DNA of 30,637 bases from JAUILA01 sp964563925 (GTDB lineage: Bacteria; Bacteroidota; Bacteroidia; Cytophagales; Cyclobacteriaceae): contig CAZLZD010000050.1 of NCBI GenBank assembly GCA_964563925.1, positions 1 through 30,637 on the forward strand, written 5' to 3'. A model generated the notes under the pieces. The model made no database searches and had not been told where the DNA came from. It saw only the letters and a list, made by a program, of their open reading frames with translations. Made by a program: the position numbers and the translations under genes. Shown piece by piece: positions 24,331 to 30,637 of the stretch (position 1 is the stretch's first letter; each line of letters begins with the position of its first letter).

Positions 24331-26088
24331 ATGTTTAAGAGGATAGAAATCTTTTTTACGCAAAAACCTATGCCATTATTACCTCAAAACGGGACACTGG
24401 GATTACAGCGGGCTGCGCACTTGTTGCAGCGCGCTACGTTTGGTGCCACGAAAGCACAGATTGATTATATGGCAGGCCTTTCAGCCGGACAAGCCGTAAA
24501 TCTGCTGTTTTCCACAAACATTCCCCAGGCTCCGGCTCCGGTTGACCCGGAAACCGGCATCAACTGGGTGGATACCGCTTATGACGAAGATAACGAGCTC
24601 GATTACCAGGAGCTGTTTGTTCGCTGGTACCTGGGCAGAATCCTTGGTTCCGGCAATGCGGCTTCCACAACCCTGGCAGAATCTGCCCGGGAGAAGGTGG
24701 TATTCTTTATGCACAGCTTTTTTACATCCATGCGTCAGAAAGTACGCAGCGGCCGGGCCCTGTACTACCAGAATGAACTCTTCAGGACATTTGCCCTGGA
24801 TGCACAGGACAGCACGCTGGGACCCCGTGATTTCAGGACGCTTGTAAAAAAGATCAGCCTGGACAATGCCATGATCCGCTTTCTGGATGGCAGCCGGAAT
24901 GTAAAAGGGAGCCCGAATGAAAATTACGCCCGTGAAATGCTGGAATTGTATACCATCGGACGCGGACTCGAAGGATCCAACCCGCCGGCCACCGAGCAAG
25001 GGGATTACATTCACTACACCGAGCAGGATGTTCGCGCCGCCGCCAATGTGCTTACCGGCTATGAATACGACAATACATTCTCCAATATTGATCCTGAAAC
25101 AAATCTGCCAACGTGTAATCTGCGCGGCAACGGGACAGCCCATGAACAGGACGACAGCCTGAAGGTATTCAGTTCCCGGTTTAACAATCAGCAAGTCACC
25201 CAGAATGCTGCGTTGCTCAACGGAGAGGATGCCACCTGGGATAGCATGACGGACGAACTGGATCAGTTGCTTGATCTGATATTCTCCCGTCGCGAGACCG
25301 CCTTACATATTTGTCGCAAGCTGTACCGCTATTATGTACATTACGACATCGACCAGGCCCTGGATGCAGATATCATATCGTCCATGGCAGACATATTTGT
25401 GGCGAGCGGATTCAGAATTCAGCCAGTCATTCAGGCTTTGCTTACAAGCACCCACTTTTTCGATTCCCTTGGGGGTGTGGAAGATGATAAATTCGGCGGG
25501 ATCATCAAATCACCGGTAGAACTGGTTGCCGGGTCACTTACTTTTTTGGAAGTAGCCATTCCGGATCAGACCAACCAGGCGGCTGAATTCAATCAGCTGG
25601 CCGAGGATCTTCTCGCCATAATCCGGCGACAAGGACTTGATCTGTACGAACCCATCGAAGTAGCGGGTTACCCGGCCTACCACCAGTTTCCCAAATTTAA
25701 CCGGAACTGGATAACCACCAATTACCTGGTCCAGCGATATGATTTCATCCGCACCCTCATGGAAAACAATATGGGCTACTGGAATATACGCGGATTTGTG
25801 CAACAGCAGTTTGGGGCTGCGGCCGGCGACGCACGCCAGCTGATCCTTGCCCTGGCCCCGTATGTTTTCCCGCTGGCGAATAACCTGGATTTCAATGCCC
25901 AGACAGGCTCAATCACCGGAGAGCGTTTGTCGTATTTTCTATATGCCTTCCTGACGGCCAACCAATATACGGAAGCGGAATGGACATCGCTTTATGCAAA
26001 TGCGGATGTCAATTACCTGGAGGTGGAGACTTTATTGAAAAGCTTATTCAACGCCATGCTTCAAACACCTGAATATCAACTTCACTGA
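24331..26088 (+). CDS. DUF1800 domain-containing protein
   Basis: This protein of about 585 residues matches DUF1800 (PF08811): AAHLLQRATFGATKAQID near the start, then the hallmark PNENYAREMLELYTIG (about 195-210), VRAAANVLTGY and CRKLYRYYVH. No activity is established for the family. I see no classical signal peptide, which is odd because its partner is exported. The open frame extends to a GTG at 24319; I prefer ATG at 24331, which AAAGGTGG precedes, while ATG at 24370 (MPLLPQNG) is another candidate. The DUF1501 gene starts 2 bases after the stop. DUF1800 and DUF1501 genes are paired across many phyla, so the products probably act together. Confidence 0.87.
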   Translation: MFKRIEIFFTQKPMPLLPQNGTLGLQRAAHLLQRATFGATKAQIDYMAGLSAGQAVNLLFSTNIPQAPAPVDPETGINWVDTAYDEDNELDYQELFVRWYLGRILGSGNAASTTLAESAREKVVFFMHSFFTSMRQKVRSGRALYYQNELFRTFALDAQDSTLGPRDFRTLVKKISLDNAMIRFLDGSRNVKGSPNENYAREMLELYTIGRGLEGSNPPATEQGDYIHYTEQDVRAAANVLTGYEYDNTFSNIDPETNLPTCNLRGNGTAHEQDDSLKVFSSRFNNQQVTQNAALLNGEDATWDSMTDELDQLLDLIFSRRETALHICRKLYRYYVHYDIDQALDADIISSMADIFVASGFRIQPVIQALLTSTHFFDSLGGVEDDKFGGIIKSPVELVAGSLTFLEVAIPDQTNQAAEFNQLAEDLLAIIRRQGLDLYEPIEVAGYPAYHQFPKFNRNWITTNYLVQRYDFIRTLMENNMGYWNIRGFVQQQFGAAAGDARQLILALAPYVFPLANNLDFNAQTGSITGERLSYFLYAFLTANQYTEAEWTSLYANADVNYLEVETLLKSLFNAMLQTPEYQLH

Positions 26089-26090
26089 TT

Positions 26091-27812
26091 ATGAAAAGAA
26101 GGAATTTTTTAAAGAGTATGCCTCTGATTGCGGGCACCAGCTTTACCCTCCAGCAGATTCCCATGCGGGTCATGGCAGAAAAAAACCATTTTCTCAGGCT
26201 GGCTCAGACAAGTTCGAATGACCGCGTGCTGGTGATCCTTCAACTGCATGGAGGTAACGACGGGTTAAATACATTTATTCCGGTAGAACAGTACGACCTG
26301 TACTACAGCCGCCGTGCCAACATCGCGATACCTGCCAAAAACAGTAACCGAAGCATGATTCCGCTTGATTCAACGCTTCCGCTTGCCGATCAGGTTGGTT
26401 TACACCCTGATATGATTGGTGTAAAGGAGTTATATGACCAGGGGCGTATGGCGGTGGTCCAGGGGGTGTCCTACCCTCAGAACAACGGTTCCCACTTCCG
26501 GGGCCGGGACATCTGGCATATGGGAGGAGGAATCAATGACTATTACAGTTCGGGCTGGGTGGGAAGATACCTTTCCAGAGATATCGCCCCTATGATATAC
26601 CCGGAAGAATTTCCCAACAGCAACTATCCTGATCCGCTGGCCATCGAAATGGGCAGCGAGATTTCGCTCGCCTTCCACCAGGAAGACAATATACCATTGT
26701 CCATTTCGCTCGCCAGTGACCCGGATGCCTTCGCACAGCTTGTGGAAAGCCTGGAAGGATTTACGGACGAAGGATTTGATCCGCGGGGCAAACCGCCGGC
26801 GTTTCTGGATAATTCACCCTACGGCAAGGAGCTGAACTGGATCCTCGGCCTGGAAGACAAGTCGGAAGACTATGCAGCGCGCCTTTACGAGGTATACAGC
26901 CGGTCGCAGCCCACGTCAGTCACCTACCCGGAAAACTATCCGTTTGCGGCTCCTAAATCGAGTCGAAGGAACCGGCTCACCCCGCAGCTGCAGATGATTG
27001 CCCGGTTGCTGCATGGCGGCGGAGCCGGACAAGGTGTTGGCACCAAAGTATTCCTGGTGAAACTCGGCGGATTCGATACACATGCCGAGCAGGTAGAAGA
27101 TCACAATCCTACCATGGGAGGACATGCCGCACTGCTTCACCATATTTCTTCTGCGATGAAAGCATTCCAGGAAGACCTCAGGGCCCGTGGAATCGAAGAC
27201 CGCGTGCTTACGGTGACCACTTCTGAATTTGGCCGCCGTATTCCATCCAACGGAAGTTACGGAACTGACCACGGAACCGGCGCCCCCCTGATGGTCTTCG
27301 GAAAAGGTGTGAGACCCGGGGTATACGGAACCAACCCTGATGTTTCAAGAAATAATGTCGACATGCAGTTTGACTACCGCCAGGTCTATGCCAATATATT
27401 GAAAGACTGGATGCAGGTAGACGAAGACGTCATTGCCAATGACATATTTTTCGGCAATTTCATAAACGGATCTGCCGAAGACGGAACGCCTTATTCCCCT
27501 CTTCCCGTGGCACGGCAGCAGATCACCTCCAACGAAGCTTTCTTTCATGACCGGTTTGGTCTGGACGACGCTTGGCCTAATCCGGCACATGATTTCACGC
27601 AGATCAGGTTCCGCATCAATGCCACGGTGGATGTTTCGATCAATATGTACGATATCCATGGAAAGCTGGCTAAAACCGTATTGCAGGAACGTCGCGATCC
27701 AGGAGAACATGTCGTGGAGGTATCCCTTGAAAAACTTCCGGCCGGCATTTATATCTACCAGGTAAAGGCCGGACTTCTGAATGAATCAAAAAAGTTAATC
27801 GTAAGGAAATAG
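26091..27812 (+). CDS. DUF1501 protein with Tat-like leader and C-terminal T9SS sorting domain
   Basis: This 573-residue protein starts MKRRNFLKSMPLIAG, a twin-arginine leader. The DUF1501 core (alkaline-phosphatase-like superfamily by family knowledge) shows LQLHGGNDGLNTFIP, GGFDTHAEQ and TSEFGRR (377-383) followed by NGSYGTDHG, the expected metal-site region. The last 80 or so residues (about 494-573, AWPNPAHDF, NMYDIHGK, LPAGIYIYQV, KKLIVRK) form a type IX secretion sorting domain of the Por/type A kind. The mature protein should therefore end up on the surface or be released. It is placed 2 bases after DUF1800 and 1 base before the barrel gene. The substrate is unknown. Confidence 0.9.
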   Translation: MKRRNFLKSMPLIAGTSFTLQQIPMRVMAEKNHFLRLAQTSSNDRVLVILQLHGGNDGLNTFIPVEQYDLYYSRRANIAIPAKNSNRSMIPLDSTLPLADQVGLHPDMIGVKELYDQGRMAVVQGVSYPQNNGSHFRGRDIWHMGGGINDYYSSGWVGRYLSRDIAPMIYPEEFPNSNYPDPLAIEMGSEISLAFHQEDNIPLSISLASDPDAFAQLVESLEGFTDEGFDPRGKPPAFLDNSPYGKELNWILGLEDKSEDYAARLYEVYSRSQPTSVTYPENYPFAAPKSSRRNRLTPQLQMIARLLHGGGAGQGVGTKVFLVKLGGFDTHAEQVEDHNPTMGGHAALLHHISSAMKAFQEDLRARGIEDRVLTVTTSEFGRRIPSNGSYGTDHGTGAPLMVFGKGVRPGVYGTNPDVSRNNVDMQFDYRQVYANILKDWMQVDEDVIANDIFFGNFINGSAEDGTPYSPLPVARQQITSNEAFFHDRFGLDDAWPNPAHDFTQIRFRINATVDVSINMYDIHGKLAKTVLQERRDPGEHVVEVSLEKLPAGIYIYQVKAGLLNESKKLIVRK

Positions 27813-27813
27813 C

Positions 27814-28695
27814 ATGAAACGAATCCTGATTTTTTGTCTTTGTTTAACGGCCCTCTTTTTTGCCGAACCAGCATCCGGCCAATCGACCCAGCGCAAAGGA
27901 AAATACGCGCAACGCCCCGACCGGAAAAGCGATTTTCTTAAAACACAGTGGTGGCTGGGCATCTATGGCGGGGTAAATATCGCCGAGGCAAACCCTGGCC
28001 AGCGTTACACAGGTCTGGTCGCCCTCAATTATGATGGCAGTCAGAATGAAAAATCCTATGATGATTACTCACTTCCGGGGGGTCAGGCAGGCATCAGTGT
28101 AACCTTTTATCACCGTGGATTTTCCTTTACCTTTTCACCCCATTACCGCACTGAGCGTTTCTCCTACAGCAACAGCTACGTATGGGAATCGCAGGAAAAT
28201 ACACTGAACACCCTGGCGCTTGAGTATCAGCAGGATCACAACCTCCAGTATGCGGAACTGCCCCTGTTTATCAAATATGATGTATTGTCAGGCCGGCTCA
28301 GGCCGTTTGTGCAGGCGGGCGTATTTTACCGCCGGCTGCTCAACGCAGAAAAAACGGTCATGACCTCGGGGGTCGACTATGCCTCCGGCGGAAGCGGACC
28401 CTTTCAGTCTGAAGATGTCAGCGTGGGAGCTAAAGACCTTTTCACTTCCTCCGCCACGGGTATAGCCGGAGGAATAGGCTGTACCTATGACGTTTGGAAC
28501 GTACGGCTTATGCTGGATGTAACCTATCGCAAAGGGCTTACCGATATCGCCAATGCGGAAAACCGGTATGGAGAAAACCCGATCACAGGCATTGGAGATG
28601 CCATGGACGACATCAGGTTAAACAGTATCAGTGTAAACATTGGTTGTGTATTTCCACTGCGATTTATCAGTAAAAACCTTAAAGCCATCGACTAA
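27814..28695 (+). CDS. Outer-membrane beta-barrel protein (OMP_b-brl_2-like)
   Basis: This 293-residue protein has a Sec signal peptide (hydrophobic core at about 4-18, cleavage near ASGQS at 21-25) and a basic linker. An alternating-hydrophobic barrel follows, beginning WWLGIYGGVNIAEANPG and ending with a strand near SVNIGCVFPLRF. It resembles the small PorT-like barrels of Bacteroidota (PF13568). A role as anchor, channel or secretion partner for the upstream DUF1501/DUF1800 proteins is inference from the operon. The gene starts one base after DUF1501 and its TAA overlaps the next ATG (TAATG), so expression is tightly coupled. Confidence 0.85.
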   Translation: MKRILIFCLCLTALFFAEPASGQSTQRKGKYAQRPDRKSDFLKTQWWLGIYGGVNIAEANPGQRYTGLVALNYDGSQNEKSYDDYSLPGGQAGISVTFYHRGFSFTFSPHYRTERFSYSNSYVWESQENTLNTLALEYQQDHNLQYAELPLFIKYDVLSGRLRPFVQAGVFYRRLLNAEKTVMTSGVDYASGGSGPFQSEDVSVGAKDLFTSSATGIAGGIGCTYDVWNVRLMLDVTYRKGLTDIANAENRYGENPITGIGDAMDDIRLNSISVNIGCVFPLRFISKNLKAID

Positions 28696-29891
28696 TGCGT
28701 AATTTTTCAATCTTCACATGTCTTTTGTCGGCCTGGGCCATTCTCAGCGGCTGTGAGTCATCGGAAAGTGTGGCTGACCCTGCCTTATCATTCACCCGTA
28801 TCTACGATGACAACCGGTTTGAAGCATCGTATAATCCCCTGGATATTACGCAGACCTCCGACGGAGGGTATCTTATCCTGGGAAGCCGGAAAACAGACCT
28901 TTCCGATTTTATGGGACTGTATTTGCTTAAAACAGACGAGGCTGGAAATTTTGTAAGCGAACAGGATTATTCTGCCACGCTGGTACATCCCCTGGATGAA
29001 ATACTTGAGATAAACAACCGATTTTATCTGGTCGCCATGGATCCGGTCAGTCTGGGAGCGGTTCTGGTACGTCTTGAAGAAACCGGGGAGGCAGGTGATA
29101 TCACACCGCTTGGCGGGCTGGTGTACCCGATGGGTGCAGGTACAGACGGATCCAGCATCATCCTTCAAAGCTTTAACCTGGACGATAAACTAACCGTGAT
29201 GAGTGTGCATTCGGTAAGCGGACAAACCCAGCTGACCAAGACCTATTCGATCGGACCGGGCAGTGATTATGTCGTGCCCATCCTCGAGCATTTCACCGAC
29301 AATGGCAAACAACTTCCGTTTAAAGCCGGTAAATTGCCGGGGGGCGCATATTACTTCAACGGGTTTTACAACTATACTTTCTCCCTTGTCTTTACGGATC
29401 TTCAGGCAGATGAACCGCTGGGAGTTACCCAGGGACAGCATGATGATGGCGGGATCAGTGCGGTACAGCCGCTTCAAAACCAGGAATTTGCACTGGCCAG
29501 TTTCAATTTCGGAAGTAATTTCCTGATGCCACGGGAGACGCTTAACACGACCGGCATTTCTTCAGCGGTCGACCTGGTCGACAACCCATTTCCGGAGCTT
29601 GTCCAGGATGCTCCCATAGAACTTAAAATCCTGAGCGGACCGTCACCCCGGATCGTCTATGGCAGCCATACCCGAAACGGTCAAATGGCCTTGTACAGTT
29701 TCGACCAGACCGATGGGACCCTTACCGGGACCAAGTACCTGGGATACAGCAATCAGACCGAACTTGCAGGCTTCACACAGACAGAGGACGGAGGAATGGC
29801 AGTACTGGGACGTACCTATATCGCGGGAAGGTTCGGGAGAATGGTCCTCTATAAACTGAGTGCCAAGGAGGCACAGGATTTCCTTAACTAA
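28695..29891 (+). CDS. Lipoprotein of unknown function, possible beta-propeller
   Basis: This 398-residue protein starts with a lipoprotein signal ending in AILSGC (lipidated Cys at 20). The mature part is beta-rich, with spaced segments such as ITQTSDGGYLILGSRKT and, near the end, FTQTEDGGMAVLGRTYI. This Q-T-x-D-G-G pattern is typical of propeller-type repeats in Bacteroidota lipoproteins. I do not recognise a specific family or active site. It is the last gene of the four-gene unit, coupled to the barrel gene by a one-base overlap and closed by a strong terminator 22 bases downstream. It is a likely surface or periplasmic partner of the barrel. Confidence 0.75.
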   Translation: MRNFSIFTCLLSAWAILSGCESSESVADPALSFTRIYDDNRFEASYNPLDITQTSDGGYLILGSRKTDLSDFMGLYLLKTDEAGNFVSEQDYSATLVHPLDEILEINNRFYLVAMDPVSLGAVLVRLEETGEAGDITPLGGLVYPMGAGTDGSSIILQSFNLDDKLTVMSVHSVSGQTQLTKTYSIGPGSDYVVPILEHFTDNGKQLPFKAGKLPGGAYYFNGFYNYTFSLVFTDLQADEPLGVTQGQHDDGGISAVQPLQNQEFALASFNFGSNFLMPRETLNTTGISSAVDLVDNPFPELVQDAPIELKILSGPSPRIVYGSHTRNGQMALYSFDQTDGTLTGTKYLGYSNQTELAGFTQTEDGGMAVLGRTYIAGRFGRMVLYKLSAKEAQDFLN

Positions 29892-29912
29892 TTACCGGAA
29901 TCAATGAAACAA

Positions 29913-29941
29913 AAAACCCTGCCGTGGCGAGGCAGGGTTTT
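29913..29941. terminator. Strong bidirectional terminator
   Basis: AAAACCCTGCC and GGCAGGGTTTT form a perfect 11-base stem around a seven-base loop. On the plus strand it ends the DUF1800-DUF1501-barrel-lipoprotein operon. On the minus strand, where the T run is six long, it ends the small heat-shock gene, whose stop codon lies 3 bases away. Confidence 0.93.
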
Positions 29942-29944
29942 GAT

Positions 29945-30337
29945 TTATGTGTTAATGTTGATTTCCCGACGGTAACCTGAGGTAAAATCACTCAGCGGTA
30001 ACCTAACCTGCAATATTCCGCCTTCGAAATCAGCGGTAATTCGTTGATGATCTATATCAAGGGACAACGGACAGGCTGCCAGCACGTGGGGTACGTGAAG
30101 CTTTTGCTCTCCGGTTATTTCAAATTCCATTTCGTGAGAGATGATTAAATGCTTTTCCGCGATCTCCACTTTAAGCTTATCCTCAGCCACACCAGGAATT
30201 TTCACAGTTACATTATAATTCTGTGCATCCCGTTCCACCCGTATCTGGGGTTCTATGGTTCCTCCGTGAAGCGTATTCAGTATATTAGCGGTTGTCAATA
30301 ACTGTCTGACTTCACTTTTACTTACATCATATCGCAT
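29945..30337 (-). CDS. Hsp20/alpha-crystallin family small heat-shock protein
   Basis: This 130-residue protein has an alpha-crystallin domain at about 32-125: PQIRVERDAQNYNVTVKIPG, KLKVEIAEKHLIISHE, and the closing ITADFEGGILQVRLP. It should bind unfolding proteins in the cytoplasm as an ATP-independent chaperone. I chose the ATG at 30337 because AAGGAGGA lies 3 bases upstream, an unusually strong Shine-Dalgarno for this phylum. An in-frame ATG beyond the 10-N gap (MARVL) is a weaker alternative. The N-terminal arm is short and the domain is followed by YRREININT. The gene is probably monocistronic. Confidence 0.88.
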   Translation of the reverse strand: MRYDVSKSEVRQLLTTANILNTLHGGTIEPQIRVERDAQNYNVTVKIPGVAEDKLKVEIAEKHLIISHEMEFEITGEQKLHVPHVLAACPLSLDIDHQRITADFEGGILQVRLPLSDFTSGYRREININT

Positions 30338-30340
30338 AAT

Positions 30341-30348
30341 TCCTCCTT
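30341..30348 (-). promoter_or_regulatory. Strong Shine-Dalgarno (AAGGAGGA) of the Hsp20 gene
   Basis: On the minus strand AAGGAGGA is followed by ATT and the ATG. Most starts in this window lack such a match, so this site decides the start and suggests high translation. Confidence 0.8.
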
Positions 30349-30353
30349 GATTT

Positions 30354-30363
30354 NNNNNNNNNN
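30354..30363. other. Assembly gap of 10 N
   Basis: Ten N lie in the leader of the Hsp20 gene. They hide part of its 5' region but do not touch the chosen reading frame. Confidence 0.97.
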
Positions 30364-30389
30364 TCAATACTCGTGCCATTTGAAGAAAT

Positions 30390-30402
30390 AATATACGATA
30401 TT
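30390..30402. promoter_or_regulatory. Short dyad AATATACGATATT upstream of Hsp20
   Basis: AATAT and ATATT form a perfect inverted repeat around ACG, about 50 bases upstream of the Hsp20 start across the gap. It could be an operator or chance in an AT-rich stretch. No full promoter is visible between it and metF. Confidence 0.25.
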
Positions 30403-30446
30403 CTGACTGAATGTCCGAATAGATTCAATTACTATGACAGGATGTC

Positions 30447-30637
30447 CTAAAAGGGTTCCTTTGCAATACGGTGGATGGATGTGGATTTACCCATTGAATA
30501 GTAATGAAGTACGGGAACACCATACTCTATGAGCTCTCTCGACTGTTTTACAGACCATTCAATGCCAACTTCCCTAACCGCCTCTTTTGTTTTACACTTT
30601 TCCACCGCATCAGAGAGTTCTTCCGGGATATCAATGT
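30447..30637 (-). CDS. metF: Methylenetetrahydrofolate reductase, C-terminal part
   Basis: The 63 C-terminal residues are visible; the gene runs off the right edge. The translation IDIPEELSDAVEKCKTKEAV, then EVGIEWSVKQSRELIEYGVP and VLHYYSMGKSTSIHRIAKEPF, matches the conserved end of MetF. This FAD enzyme reduces 5,10-methylene-THF to 5-methyl-THF for methionine synthesis. The stop is TAG at 30449-30447. The sequence was found by translating the window end directly. Confidence 0.92.
   Translation of the reverse strand, partial: IDIPEELSDAVEKCKTKEAVREVGIEWSVKQSRELIEYGVPVLHYYSMGKSTSIHRIAKEPF

Noticed and set aside
24481..25194. Minus-strand open frame opposite the DUF1800 gene
   Set aside because: It lies entirely within a gene whose plus-strand translation carries the DUF1800 hallmark motif.
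1..30637. tRNA, rRNA, insertion sequence, prophage or defence-system genes
   Set aside because: The intergenic spaces are short and none showed a cloverleaf, rRNA-like sequence, transposase or terminal inverted repeats; no product resembles a defence effector.

Overview
The window is bacterial chromosome from a member of the Bacteroidota, probably a scaffolded draft or metagenome assembly because it contains runs of exactly 100 N (1848-1947) and 10 N (30354-30363). The phylum call rests on several independent signs. Promoters fit the TTTG-N19/20-TAnnTTTG form. There is a C-terminal type IX secretion sorting domain. The BlaR1-like peptidase is fused to TonB C-terminal and CarboxypepD_reg-like domains. 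DUF4159, DUF6090 and DUF4369-TlpA proteins are present, as is the alaS / M23 peptidase / small MerR neighbourhood. I cannot place it to family. No rRNA, tRNA, CRISPR array, prophage or insertion sequence was seen.

Layout. 1-104: start of an unrecognised minus-strand gene. 237-1807 (+): DUF4159 protein and an exported sugar isomerase/epimerase-like TIM barrel. 1808-2241: the only gene-free stretch over 300 bases, with a hexanucleotide (GACTAA/GACTAG) array interrupted by the 100-N gap, a diverged hexamer tract, a terminator hairpin and an inverted GACTAA array. 2242-4568 (-): membrane-associated GMC dehydrogenase with its small Tat-exported subunit. 4734-6927 (+): a BlaI-BlaR1-type regulatory pair with two matching dyads built into its promoter. 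6986-12234 (-): alaS-gatB-thioredoxin lipoprotein, tightly packed. 12397-17810 (+): two tandem M23 peptidases, a CapA-like lipoprotein, a MerR-type regulator, dprA and a DUF6090 membrane protein. 17866-19740 (+): GH13 lipoprotein, overlapping the end of a minus-strand glutamate dehydrogenase-family gene (19727-20974). 21138-23381 (+): GH3 beta-glucosidase (bglX), overlapping the end of a minus-strand HMG-CoA lyase-like gene (23378-24226). 24331-29891 (+): a four-gene unit of DUF1800, DUF1501 with a T9SS sorting domain, outer-membrane barrel and lipoprotein, closed by a strong bidirectional terminator. 29945-30637 (-): small heat-shock protein and the 3' end of metF.

How the parts work together. 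Most of the window is housekeeping (alaS, gatB, dprA, metF, glutamate dehydrogenase) mixed with envelope and sugar functions. The TIM barrel and the GMC dehydrogenase pair may act on sugars or polyols in the periplasm. The GH13 and GH3 enzymes release sugars from oligosaccharides. The M23 and CapA proteins point to peptidoglycan or surface-polymer work. The BlaI/BlaR1 pair looks like a self-contained, autoregulated envelope-stress switch with no beta-lactamase beside it.

The least explained and most interesting parts are the inverted hexamer arrays placed just after the stop codons of two convergent genes, the operator-in-promoter design at the BlaI gene, and the DUF1800/DUF1501/barrel/lipoprotein operon, which looks like an uncharacterised cell-surface system.
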